From Pectobacterium cacticida (GTDB lineage Bacteria > Pseudomonadota > Gammaproteobacteria > Enterobacterales > Enterobacteriaceae): a stretch of 64,000 bases of DNA. The stretch spans positions 620,001 to 684,000 of the forward strand of contig NZ_CP133656.1 of NCBI RefSeq assembly GCF_036885195.1, in the 5' to 3' direction. Shown piece by piece: positions 17,423 through 25,825 of the stretch. The translations under genes were made by a program, and so were the position numbers. The first letter of the stretch is position 1. Every line of letters starts with the position of its first letter. The notes under the pieces were generated by a model, which did not search any database, was not told the origin of the DNA, and was given only the letters and a program-made list of their open reading frames with translations.

Positions 17423-18312
17423 CTGGCCTCCAGTGTGACGACAGGTGAAACGGTGTCACCGCTGCCAACGGTGGCGTTGCCGAATGACGTATTCTCAATC
17501 CCGACTACCGAACCGCCATAGCGCAACACCAACTGTGGCGACATTGCCCGCACGACGACCACGGTGTGGTTTCCGTATTTGGTTATGCGGGGTGTTACGG
17601 TCTGTTCCTGCCCGTTAACGATCCGGAAGATTGACGGAAGGATTTTGACGGGAGAAAAACCGAGATAGATAAAGCGGCCATCATCATAAGTGAAATCTGG
17701 TGCAATCGATGCTGAACCGGCTGCGACTCGCTTGGTATAAAGCCAGTTACGCGGCGTGGTAGCCTGCTCGAAGGCTGTCGTTATCCGCTGCTTTTCCTGT
17801 GTTTCACGCAGGAGTTTCAGACGCACTGCGCTGGCTGCGTCTGCTTGCCTGCGCTCGTCATCCGGATAGCGAAAACGGATAATAAAGGCCTGAAAAGGCG
17901 AGTCATTCTCCAGTACGTTCAGTTCCAGACTGTAATCGCGCTTCGATGTCACGACAAAGAGATTGGTTCTCCACTCGCTCGCCGTTGGCAGAAACACTTT
18001 ATTGACGTTGTTGCCGTTATCATCGGTTACCGGCTGGGTGATAGGGTTTGGACTGACACCGACTCGGTTATCACTTTTTGTGACTTTCCAGCCCTTTGGA
18101 AAGCCTGCCTGCGCGTCGATAACTTCTTCATCGTCATCAAACAGGAGTGTGGTGAGGTAGCCGGGGCGGGTGTTGACGATAGTCGCATTCTGGCTGTTAT
18201 AGGTGACATTCTGCATTCGGCTGTCATATGTACTGGATCTCGGTATCGCCGCGCTCCAGACTGTGGATGACATCAGAAAGAGCCACAAGATCACTGTTGT
18301 TTTCAGCATCAT
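17419..18312 (-). CDS. virB9: VirB9-type outer-membrane core protein
   Basis: 297 residues with a signal peptide (about 1-20, cut after WSA). It has the VirB9/CagX layout: an N-terminal domain around residues 20-130 (FKGW-like PKGWKV, VFLPTASEWRTNLFVVTSKRDY), a linker rich in Arg/Gln, and a C-terminal domain with NWLYTKR, FTYDDGRFIYLGF and ITKYGNHTVVVVRAMSPQ. With VirB7 and VirB10 it forms the core complex that crosses the outer membrane. Starts at ATGATG overlapping the virB8 stop. Confidence 0.92.
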   Translation of the reverse strand: MMLKTTVILWLFLMSSTVWSAAIPRSSTYDSRMQNVTYNSQNATIVNTRPGYLTTLLFDDDEEVIDAQAGFPKGWKVTKSDNRVGVSPNPITQPVTDDNGNNVNKVFLPTASEWRTNLFVVTSKRDYSLELNVLENDSPFQAFIIRFRYPDDERRQADAASAVRLKLLRETQEKQRITTAFEQATTPRNWLYTKRVAAGSASIAPDFTYDDGRFIYLGFSPVKILPSIFRIVNGQEQTVTPRITKYGNHTVVVVRAMSPQLVLRYGGSVVGIENTSFGNATVGSGDTVSPVVTLEAR

Positions 18313-18992
18313 TCACCCCTCAGTTCTTTATCGCGTTGGTAGCTGGTCACGATGAACCCCAGCGGGTTCACTTCTCGCTGGCTGTCTGTCAGTTGTTTGC
18401 GGGGGAGGTAGCGATAAGTCAGGCGAATGTTCCAGACATCTGTTTTAACCGAGTTATCGACAATGCGGCGGATAGTCCGTTTAACGCGTAAGGTCGCCAG
18501 ATGGTCAGGATTTGTCGCGGTCGCGTGAACGTTGGAAATAATGTCGATAGACACGACATATTCCGCTTTATTGAAAATGATATCGGGTGCCTGATTGCTG
18601 TTAAATCCATCGAGATAATCCCTGTTCACGCTGTCGCTATTGAATAACTGCACATCGTCATAATCACGCTGGAGAGCAAAATAGTTATAGCCCTCGCGGA
18701 GCCTGACATAATGCGCCGCTAACGCCTGAGCCAGCGCTTGCTCTGTGGAAATATTCTGCTCTTTAATCCGGGTCATATATTCATAACGCCCGGTTTGTTT
18801 ATCCACTGACCATAATTCGATTTCGGTGGTTTTCAGCGGCAGCAGAATAATCAGTGCAGTGATCGCCATTGCGGCCAGAGCAAACCCTATGGCCGCTATT
18901 CGCCACGCCATCTTTTTTTCCCGTTCATCCTTTTCCAGCAGGACAGATTCAAAGGCGCGGGATGACGCAATGATGTTTTCTGTTTCAGACAT
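18309..18992 (-). CDS. virB8: VirB8-type inner-membrane assembly protein
   Basis: 227 residues: short cytoplasmic N-terminus, one membrane helix (about 30-52, IAAIGFALAAMAITALIILLPL), and a periplasmic NTF2-like domain with REGYNYFALQRDYDDVQLFNS and, at the C-terminus, NIRLTYRYLPRKQLT and NPLGFIVTSYQRDKEL, the usual VirB8 end. It nucleates assembly of the type IV channel. The start ATG lies inside the last codons of the small virB7-like gene (ATGTCTGA overlap), which fixes both reading frames. Confidence 0.9.
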   Translation of the reverse strand: MSETENIIASSRAFESVLLEKDEREKKMAWRIAAIGFALAAMAITALIILLPLKTTEIELWSVDKQTGRYEYMTRIKEQNISTEQALAQALAAHYVRLREGYNYFALQRDYDDVQLFNSDSVNRDYLDGFNSNQAPDIIFNKAEYVVSIDIISNVHATATNPDHLATLRVKRTIRRIVDNSVKTDVWNIRLTYRYLPRKQLTDSQREVNPLGFIVTSYQRDKELRGE

Positions 18993-19125
18993 GCTTTGTC
19001 AGCTCCTGAATAATTGCGGGAGAATTAACTGGTTGAGGATCGCCAGATACCGGCGGGAGGTCGTGCCGATGCTGCGCACAGCCCGTGAGGACGCACAGCA
19101 TCAGAAAGACGAGGCTGGATTTCAT
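18985..19125 (-). CDS. virB7: VirB7-like lipoprotein, 46 residues
   Basis: A short gene between virB6 and virB8. It encodes MKSSLVFLMLCVLTGC (lipobox LTGC, Cys16), then a Pro-rich mature part of about 30 residues ending ELTKHV. VirB7 proteins are tiny outer-membrane lipoproteins that stabilise VirB9, and this is their usual position. The stop TGA overlaps the virB8 start by 8 bases. Assignment rests on size, lipobox and context rather than sequence identity; the Cys pair used by some VirB7/VirB9 partners cannot be confirmed. Confidence 0.75.
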   Translation of the reverse strand: MKSSLVFLMLCVLTGCAQHRHDLPPVSGDPQPVNSPAIIQELTKHV

Positions 19126-19212
19126 ATCGATACCTATGTTTGTCGAAGACAGAAATACCATACCGATGGCGGTTGCCGCGGCATGAGATGGAGGGATGGG
19201 GTTAGAAGGAGA

Positions 19213-20253
19213 TTAGCGGTTACGCTGTTGATTGAAACGCTTCATGCTATCGATAGAAGCCGCACGTTTTTGCCATGCGGATAGGGCTTTGCTGGTGCCT
19301 GCGGCGATAAGTGAACCTGTTGCAGTAGCGGCGCTGACGCCCGCTTTTGTCGCAAGTCGCGCACCTGTCGCACCGGCTTTCATGACCGGTTTCGCTGCGT
19401 CAGAAGACGGTTTCGCCAGCCCACGTAGACCGCCCATAGCGGCACCCTGTAGTGCTGCTTGAACGGCTACGCCACCTAATGCGTTCGCGATTTTTGCTGA
19501 AAACCAGATAATGACACCTGAAATAACACCCGCAACGCAGCACTGAACACCCAGTGTGATGATATTGGCGCTATCTGCAAAGTTAACCGCTTTATCTAAT
19601 AAGCCATTGAGATAATTAATGACAATCCTGATGGATAACGCGGAAAACATAATCGTCAGGATCACCGTGAAGATAATTTTCAGCCAGTTGTTAAACATTG
19701 GAATAAGGAATCCATACAGCAGGCAGAAAATAAATAACGGTGCAGTGGTGGTCATTAATACAATGATAATTCCGGCTAACAGGTTAACTGCCGAACCAAA
19801 TAGCAGAGTGACGATTGCACCTCCCCAGACCAGCAGTTGGGCAATACCGCCGTTGAGTTTTACATAGGTGGAATCATCCTGTTGATAAAGCTTTTGTCCT
19901 ATCGTTTGCGCTTTCGCCCAGACGGTATCCAGTAACACCCAGACGTTGTCATCACCGCTGACGCCGTCGGTTAATCCGTTAATGGCCGAAATGGCTAAAT
20001 CCAACCAACCATCGAGATTTAAAACGAACGTCATGATTAATAGCATTCGCCCGACATCCCATATGACATCTTCTACAGGCGTTTGGAGTTTTCCAGCCAG
20101 GGTTTGATAACCCCGATAAGTGACAAATAACGTGAAGGAGCTGACGGCGATAATGCTTACCATATCGCCGTACACGGAGGTTTGTCCCCGCAGTACGGCA
20201 TGTAAACCGTCAGTGATCGTGTTGTTCATTCCAACAAACATACCACCTGACAT
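19213..20253 (-). CDS. virB6: VirB6-type polytopic channel protein
   Basis: 346 residues with about five or six membrane helices, for example MVSIIAVSSFTLFVTYRG, VGRMLLIMTFVLNL, LLAGIIIVLMTTTAPLFIFC, WLKIIFTVILTIMFSALSI and CCVAGVISGVIIWF, followed by an Ala/Gly-rich cytoplasmic tail. A TrbL/VirB6 Trp-rich signature (GWLDLAISAINGL) is visible. VirB6 lies at the inner-membrane base of the channel and helps assemble the pilus. The ATG at 20253 has AAGGGG upstream. It follows the eexN-like gene by 11 bases. Confidence 0.88.
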   Translation of the reverse strand: MSGGMFVGMNNTITDGLHAVLRGQTSVYGDMVSIIAVSSFTLFVTYRGYQTLAGKLQTPVEDVIWDVGRMLLIMTFVLNLDGWLDLAISAINGLTDGVSGDDNVWVLLDTVWAKAQTIGQKLYQQDDSTYVKLNGGIAQLLVWGGAIVTLLFGSAVNLLAGIIIVLMTTTAPLFIFCLLYGFLIPMFNNWLKIIFTVILTIMFSALSIRIVINYLNGLLDKAVNFADSANIITLGVQCCVAGVISGVIIWFSAKIANALGGVAVQAALQGAAMGGLRGLAKPSSDAAKPVMKAGATGARLATKAGVSAATATGSLIAAGTSKALSAWQKRAASIDSMKRFNQQRNR

Positions 20254-20264
20254 AGATTACCCCT

Positions 20265-20489
20265 TTAATTCAAATCGGGAACCTTGGCATTTTCCTGACG
20301 GAGTTCAAATCGCGCTTCTCGTGCATTTTTGCAATCTTGGGAGTCATCGCCGGATGATTCACACGCTTTATATCGCTGGTTCATTTCATCCGGATGTTCT
20401 TTGTACCATTGCGTTGATTTCGGGTTATCACACCCCGACAGAAATAATGAGCTTAAAATAATCGGAAAAATGCAAAGTGACTTTTTCAT
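20265..20489 (-). CDS. eexN: EexN-like entry-exclusion lipoprotein
   Basis: 74 residues from the ATG at 20489 (GAGGG site); a longer reading would overlap virB5. It has a lipoprotein signal MKKSLCIF...FLSGC (Cys20). The mature part TQWYKEHPDEMNQRYKACES and DCKNAREARFEL matches the EexN family, whose members sit between virB5 and virB6 in conjugative operons and block entry of related elements from other donors. It would make carriers poor recipients for a second copy (inference from family). Confidence 0.75.
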   Translation of the reverse strand: MKKSLCIFPIILSSLFLSGCDNPKSTQWYKEHPDEMNQRYKACESSGDDSQDCKNAREARFELRQENAKVPDLN

Positions 20490-20499
20490 TCTTACCCTC

Positions 20500-21216
20500 T
20501 CAATAATTAAAGTCAGGAATCGGAGCGGCGAGTTGTTGTTCATTGAATACTTTTTGCCGCTGTTGAGTCAACATCGCGGCTCGCTGTTCAGCCTGCTTGA
20601 CTGACATTTCCCATTGGCTGGTTAATGCGTTCAATTGTACGCTTTTGGCTGCCACCGCGTTAGCTAGGTCCTGTGATTCTTTCGAGTCTTTGGCGTTGGC
20701 AATACGGTCGGATAAGTCTGATATATCGTTTAATGTGCTATTAATCTTGTTTTGAACATCGCTGGTATTCTCAATCGAGACCGCCTGATTGAGGACAAGT
20801 TGTTTGCAACTTTCCAGATAACGTTGCGATGAACTGGACTGATTACAAATATCGAACGATTGATATTTTTTATATAGGCGCTGAAGGTCAGAAGAATAAT
20901 AACCGTTTGAGTTGGTCAGCAGGTCATCCAGTGAAATACCATTTTTACGAAGATGTTCGATATCGTTTTTTAGGTTTTTAGCATCGATGAGAAATCCCTG
21001 AATATCTCGTATACCTGTTGCGGTCGCTAATTGCTGCTTATAGGCATCAAGCTCGCTTTTATAATGGGTGACTGTGTCCTGCCATTGCTGGAGTTTCTGT
21101 ACCCATTGGTTAATCGACTCGGTATTACTGGCGGCATCAAATACTGGGATACCGGCGCTTATCGCTGGTGTAGACATCAATAGCGATAATGCCAGACACA
21201 TCTTTCTGGTTTGCAT
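20500..21216 (-). CDS. virB5: VirB5/TraC-type minor pilus protein
   Basis: 238 residues with a signal peptide (about 1-21, cut after AISA). Mature GIPVFDAASNTESINQWVQKL is the usual VirB5 N-terminus; the rest is long helices (coiled-coil-like) with DICNQSSSSQRYLESCKQLV in the middle and the C-terminal LNALTSQWEMSVKQAEQR. VirB5 caps the conjugative pilus and takes part in host contact. It precedes the eexN-like lipoprotein gene by 10 bases and follows virB3-virB4 by 23. Normal length. Confidence 0.9.
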   Translation of the reverse strand: MQTRKMCLALSLLMSTPAISAGIPVFDAASNTESINQWVQKLQQWQDTVTHYKSELDAYKQQLATATGIRDIQGFLIDAKNLKNDIEHLRKNGISLDDLLTNSNGYYSSDLQRLYKKYQSFDICNQSSSSQRYLESCKQLVLNQAVSIENTSDVQNKINSTLNDISDLSDRIANAKDSKESQDLANAVAAKSVQLNALTSQWEMSVKQAEQRAAMLTQQRQKVFNEQQLAAPIPDFNY

Positions 21217-21239
21217 GGTGATGACCTCCGAGGTGAATA

Positions 21240-23975
21240 TCAGATAGCGTGGTTAAGGAACGTTTCTTTCCAGTCTTGAGGGGACATGCCTTCCTGATAA
21301 ATAGCATCAAATATTTTCAGGTTGTCTTCGCTGCCGCTCAGGATTTTGGTGATGTTTCCGAGGCCCGATAAATCCATCCTTGCCATGGCGACAAACGGGC
21401 GAGTTTCACCAGCACGCAGTGGTGTTTTCAGGACAACCATATAGTGCTCGCTCGGATCGAGGCTGCGAACAATGTCGTAAACGCTTTCAGGGACTTTTAT
21501 TTTCTCCACGTAATCCGCACGGCTGGCCTTGGGATTGGCGAGAAAAATTTGGGTACTGCACTGCTCAATAATCGCCGGAGCGATGGGATGCCTGACGATT
21601 TCATCGGGTGACTGGGTGGCGGGAATAAAAATGCCGTTCAGTTTGCGGATCACCTTGAGCATGTTGAGGGAGAATTTAGAAAACTCCACATCAGCCAGCC
21701 ATTTCCAGAACTCATCCATAAACATCACCAGTCGGCGACCATCTAACAGGCTGGTGACGCGGTACAGTAAGTAAAAGGTGATCGGCCCACGTATGTCGTC
21801 ATCATCCAGGAATTCCGTACCGTCGATACCAAAGTTATCAATATTGCTGATGTTGAACGTGTCCTCCTCGTTATCGAACACCCAGCCAAACTCACCGCCC
21901 TGCGCCCACTGTTTCAGGCGTATACGCAGACCGTTAGTTCGGGCCTCCTTGGTCGGTGGTTCGGGCAACACTTCCAGCAATCGGGTAATACCATAACGGC
22001 GATATTCCGGCGGGTAGTCCAGCATGATGGTGTCCACCGCTGTGCTGATACGCTCTTCATCGCGGGGATCAAGTGGCTTACCGTCACGACGGCACAGCAT
22101 CCGAATCAGTCGCTTGATAAAGCTGATATTCCGTCGTGTGGGAGCAAGTGAAAACGGGTTGAATCCGGTAGGGATACCTGTCCGGATACGGAAGTAGCGA
22201 CCGCCCATCTGGCGGATCGACATTTCTGCCGCTCTGTCTTTATCAAAGTAAACGGTGGTCAGCCGTTTGATGGTGGCAGAGGTGGAAAATGTCGCCGGAT
22301 TACGGTACTTCTGCATCAACTGTTTCATCATCGTCATCAGAAGGGTCTTTCCTGAACCGGTTTTACCGATGATGGCAGTATTCCCCGGCGTTTTCTCATT
22401 GAAGTCATTCCGTCCTGCCTGACTGTCATGCAAGTTCAGATAGTAACCGCCACCACCGGGGGATTTCAGAATGGCGATAGCCTCACCCCATGGATTGCCG
22501 TTGCGCTTGTGAGAATGAAAGTTGTGCAGACCCCCCATATCCGCGTAGTTCTGGCTACTGACCACCACCAGACGCGGTCGCAGCGAGTAGACGCCAGGGA
22601 GTTGAGCCAGATAAGCGGCAGGTAACGACAGCGTAGACAGGGATGTCATGATACCGAGATCGTTAAAAGGCTGCGCCAGCGCATTGGTCTCCTTTACCAC
22701 TTGATCGGCACTGACCGACGAGACCAGCAGGGAGAAGTGATACTTGCCGCAAGACACATGCCCGGACTGGAGCAGATCGCGTAAGACGATCAATTCCTCA
22801 CGCTGTGAAATGGCGTCATCGTCGGTTGAATTCAGCCGTTTTTCCGCCAGTCGGATATGATTTTGCGCTTCATCCCGTGCCATACAGGTAAAAGACTGCG
22901 TCAGTACATACTCGCTTTCGGCATACAGCAGCGCATCGAGCAGGCCGGTATAGGTCTCCGGTGAATAGTCTTTAATTTCCATACTGCGGAAGAAGTGGGA
23001 ACCGCCGACCGTCTGACATTCGGCGGTATCGGTGGTGAAGAACACATCCGGCGTGCTGAGTGTGTGATAAAACGGTGTGCATGTCACCGCCACGTTCTGC
23101 CATTTGCCGCTAATCAGGCGATGGTAGAAAGCCAGTTGCGAAGAGTAAACCCGACCTTTTTCCTCATAGAGGCCCAATGGCTTTGCCACGTAACGTGACA
23201 GGGTGGTGTGGATGGCTTCATGGTGTTCCAGTATCCCTTTCAGCGCCTCTTTCCTTTTTCCGGCTGGCTGCGTCTTCATGACTTTTTTCTCTAGTGTGGA
23301 GAACGGGGCATAACAGACGGTGAAAAAAAGCCGATGCCGCCAGAGTGGTTTCTCTTTTAGTGGCTGGTAATAGCGTTCCGTGACTTCATCCGAAAAGGGA
23401 ATGCCCGAATTGGCCTCAAAGCCATCCTGATATTTCTCCCGTATGCGGTGGATATAGAAGGTCATAGGTAGCCCTTCATACGAGCGGATCAGGTTGTTAA
23501 GGTGGCTTGCTAGCAATGTCAGATGATGTTCATCCTCACATTCAAAAACAGTACCGCCCAATTCCCAGGTAGCGACTAAATCACCGGCGCGATTTCTTAT
23601 GATGTGAGGATGAATGTGGGAAGAGTAGGGAATGTATTTATCCAGTGTGATGCGTTCGTTTAATTTCATCTTATCGGTAAACTCCGAAACATCGACGGTG
23701 TCATAGTGGCTTGCCAGCACAGCACTGGCACCGAAATGGCGATTCGTGGCAAATCGCCCACGGGTTTTAAAGGCCAGCCACAGCAGTCCGAAATAATGAA
23801 TATCCGTTCGAGCTTTTGCTTTCATTTCCAGCCAAGCTGGAATCAATAACAACGCAAGGTAATAGCTGATATAGACCGACAGCAGGACGATAGCCCCGCT
23901 GACGATCACGAACGGAACGAGAGGGATACCCATAATGGCGGCAGGGCGGGTCAGTGCTTTGTTCAAGGTGGTCAT
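21240..23975 (-). CDS. virB4: VirB3-VirB4 fusion ATPase
   Basis: 911 residues. The first 90 are a VirB3 domain (LTRPAAIMGIPLVPFVIVSG, then LAWL-type AWLEMKAKARTD), with two membrane helices. The remainder is VirB4: CagE N-terminal region, Walker A AIIGKTGSGKTLLM near residue 535, Walker B RRLVMFMDEFWKWL, and ATQSPDEIVRH. VirB4 is the largest channel ATPase, needed for pilus assembly and transfer. Fusion of virB3 and virB4 is known in several MPF-T operons and ensures the inner-membrane anchor. The gene is 9 bases after virB2. Confidence 0.92.
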   Translation of the reverse strand: MTTLNKALTRPAAIMGIPLVPFVIVSGAIVLLSVYISYYLALLLIPAWLEMKAKARTDIHYFGLLWLAFKTRGRFATNRHFGASAVLASHYDTVDVSEFTDKMKLNERITLDKYIPYSSHIHPHIIRNRAGDLVATWELGGTVFECEDEHHLTLLASHLNNLIRSYEGLPMTFYIHRIREKYQDGFEANSGIPFSDEVTERYYQPLKEKPLWRHRLFFTVCYAPFSTLEKKVMKTQPAGKRKEALKGILEHHEAIHTTLSRYVAKPLGLYEEKGRVYSSQLAFYHRLISGKWQNVAVTCTPFYHTLSTPDVFFTTDTAECQTVGGSHFFRSMEIKDYSPETYTGLLDALLYAESEYVLTQSFTCMARDEAQNHIRLAEKRLNSTDDDAISQREELIVLRDLLQSGHVSCGKYHFSLLVSSVSADQVVKETNALAQPFNDLGIMTSLSTLSLPAAYLAQLPGVYSLRPRLVVVSSQNYADMGGLHNFHSHKRNGNPWGEAIAILKSPGGGGYYLNLHDSQAGRNDFNEKTPGNTAIIGKTGSGKTLLMTMMKQLMQKYRNPATFSTSATIKRLTTVYFDKDRAAEMSIRQMGGRYFRIRTGIPTGFNPFSLAPTRRNISFIKRLIRMLCRRDGKPLDPRDEERISTAVDTIMLDYPPEYRRYGITRLLEVLPEPPTKEARTNGLRIRLKQWAQGGEFGWVFDNEEDTFNISNIDNFGIDGTEFLDDDDIRGPITFYLLYRVTSLLDGRRLVMFMDEFWKWLADVEFSKFSLNMLKVIRKLNGIFIPATQSPDEIVRHPIAPAIIEQCSTQIFLANPKASRADYVEKIKVPESVYDIVRSLDPSEHYMVVLKTPLRAGETRPFVAMARMDLSGLGNITKILSGSEDNLKIFDAIYQEGMSPQDWKETFLNHAI

Positions 23976-23984
23976 CGGTTCCCC

Positions 23985-24266
23985 CTAGGATGCCCAATAA
24001 GCACCAAAGCCCGATGCGCCGACAATCAGGATGGCTCCGATAATGACGTTGCGCATGTCATGCAAACTTTTACCGTCAAACAGCACTTTGTAACCCACCC
24101 ACATGGTTGCCAGCGTGATCGTGACGGCGGCCAGTCCGAGCAAGCCGGTGGAGGTATTACTCAGTGTATCGTTGGCTTTATTAAATCCGCTCCCGGCTGC
24201 CAGCGTTTGGGTTGATATCAACAGGGAAGAAAACGCAGGCCAGTATTTACGTTTTTGCATCGTCAT
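23985..24266 (-). CDS. virB2: VirB2-type major pilin
   Basis: 93 residues: a long signal sequence (cut near TLAAGSG, about residue 23) and two hydrophobic segments (TGLLGLAAVTITLATMWVGY and VIIGAILIVGASGFGAYWAS) separated by a short polar loop, the layout of prepilins in this family. It is the main subunit of the conjugative pilus, stored in the inner membrane. Its start overlaps the virB1 stop by ATGA. Confidence 0.87.
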   Translation of the reverse strand: MTMQKRKYWPAFSSLLISTQTLAAGSGFNKANDTLSNTSTGLLGLAAVTITLATMWVGYKVLFDGKSLHDMRNVIIGAILIVGASGFGAYWAS

Positions 24267-24928
24267 TGCTCCTCATTAATTACAGGTAGGGATACATCGC
24301 CGCGAAGGATGGCGTCGGGATAGTGCAAGGAGGTCAAAACCGGTATGGATTTATCGGTAAGCTCACCGCGTAGGACGGTGGGCGGATAATGAATATCTGA
24401 AGTGGATTGGCTGGTGGTACTACGCTTGAGATCTTCCCGCGTTGACGGGACCACATAGCCAATACGTTGGATATAACTGGTTTGGTTAAAGGCAGATTCT
24501 GGCTGCTGACCCGTATCGAAATTACCGGAATAGTAACAGCTGAGTGCTCTTTTCAACGTGCCACCTCGCTGGTAGCAATCGGTAAGAATGCGTTCAAAAA
24601 CGGATAGATTGGTGCAGGGGTCTAACAAGTCATGGGCGGTCACGCCGTAATGCCTGAAATTAGTGCTGGTGATTTGCATCAGCCCGACCGAATAGCGGCG
24701 ACCTTTTGCGACTACCTGGTTGATGATGTTGATGGCAGTTTGTTTGCTGGTGGGCTGATGAGAAATGACACCTGCACTGCCAGGTGTTCTCTCTTTCTTT
24801 GGCACAATCTCAGCGACAGCGTAAGGATTAAAGCTGGATTCTACTTTCGCCACATCAGACGCGGTGGATGGGTGAATTGTGGCGGCACACTGCATGACCG
24901 CCGCCAGAAAAGCAGTGGGTGAAAGCAT
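24263..24928 (-). CDS. virB1: VirB1-type lytic transglycosylase
   Basis: 221 residues; the ATG at 24928 has CCGAGG six bases upstream, better than the longer frame. SLT fold signatures are visible: catalytic Glu in DVAKVESSFNPYAV, then YSVGLMQITSTNFRHYGV, DLLDPCTNLSVF and ALSCYYSGNFDTG. It opens peptidoglycan locally for channel assembly in the periplasm. The C-terminal 60 residues contain two similar segments (ILRGDV/VLRGEL with HYPD/HYPP), a small internal repeat. First core gene of the virB operon. Confidence 0.9.
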   Translation of the reverse strand: MLSPTAFLAAVMQCAATIHPSTASDVAKVESSFNPYAVAEIVPKKERTPGSAGVISHQPTSKQTAINIINQVVAKGRRYSVGLMQITSTNFRHYGVTAHDLLDPCTNLSVFERILTDCYQRGGTLKRALSCYYSGNFDTGQQPESAFNQTSYIQRIGYVVPSTREDLKRSTTSQSTSDIHYPPTVLRGELTDKSIPVLTSLHYPDAILRGDVSLPVINEEQ

Positions 24929-25006
24929 GGTTGCCTCGGTAACAAATCTAGCCACACGTAGCCATCAGATAGTCGATGGCAAGGGCAAAGGAGGGTGAGT
25001 TGAGCG

Positions 25007-25228
25007 TTAATCTTGCTGGGGTGCCTGCGGCGTATCGCTATCGTCTCTCGGCTCAAGGAGAACCAGCTTACCGGAGACAGCAATACCGGGTGTCAGTACG
25101 ATGTTCAATCCAGGTTTGCCGTTATGAGCGAACGCTACGCCGACCTTTGTCCAGTAAGTGTTTTTCTCTCCGTTAGAATTGGGCTGGTTTTCCTGCGTGA
25201 CAAACACGTGATAGGTAGGTTTTCTCAT
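25007..25228 (-). CDS. conserved small protein at the head of the virB operon
   Basis: 73 residues, start ATG with AAAGGAAA before it. Sequence MRKPTYHVFVTQENQPNSN, KNTYWTKVGVAFAHNG and GIAVSGKLVLLEPRDD suggests a small beta-rich cytosolic protein with no signal peptide. I recognise it only as a protein found near conjugative modules; function unknown. It lies 78 bases before virB1 in the same orientation and is probably the first gene of the transfer operon. Confidence 0.7.
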   Translation of the reverse strand: MRKPTYHVFVTQENQPNSNGEKNTYWTKVGVAFAHNGKPGLNIVLTPGIAVSGKLVLLEPRDDSDTPQAPQQD

Positions 25229-25825
25229 GCTATTTCCTTTAATAAAAAGTCATGGTGAATTAACTCAATCGATCACATCCCAATTCTGCATTCCGGTTTC
25301 AACGGGTCAGCGAGAACATTCAGCGGCATCCTGAATTGTGGTTGCGTGACAGCCCGGTTCATATTTTTAAAGAGCAATACCCGCCCCGGACGAATAAACG
25401 TCCATAAAGCTCGCCAGTGGAAGGTGGCGCGATTAGCGTGCGATATCAGCGTCAGGATGAGAATGAGAAAATCAAAAAGGGGGTGAGAGAGAAAATGTGT
25501 AGTGTGGTGATTATTTGAAGGGTTGGCTTGGTTTTGAATTGTCGCTTATGGACATACCTAATATGACAGACAGCTTTGTGTCAAAAGGGGGAAATATTGG
25601 CTATTGCTGCATGCTTAATAGGTTTCACCGCTTGAACGTATCAGGCATTGCCTAAAATGCGTTGTTCATAGGATGGGGATTGAAGAAAATCCGCGAACAT
25701 ATCCTCTGATATATCTGTTAAATCTGTTGTAAATCACTTTTTTCCTTTCCTCGACCATGATTTAATTTCCTATTTTGCTGGCGTCTGTTATAAAGACGAT
25801 CTCTAAATCTCAATAGGATAACTTA
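25229..25825. other. divergent intergenic region upstream of the transfer operon
   Basis: About 600 bases with no gene seen. It must contain the promoter of the virB operon (minus) and that of the membrane-protein gene (plus); I cannot single out a convincing -35/-10 pair or operator. Confidence 0.35.

Noticed and set aside
18826..19284. 152-residue plus-strand frame opposite virB8 and virB7
   Set aside because: Antisense to clearly coding virB genes; the small minus-strand virB7-like gene explains the region better.
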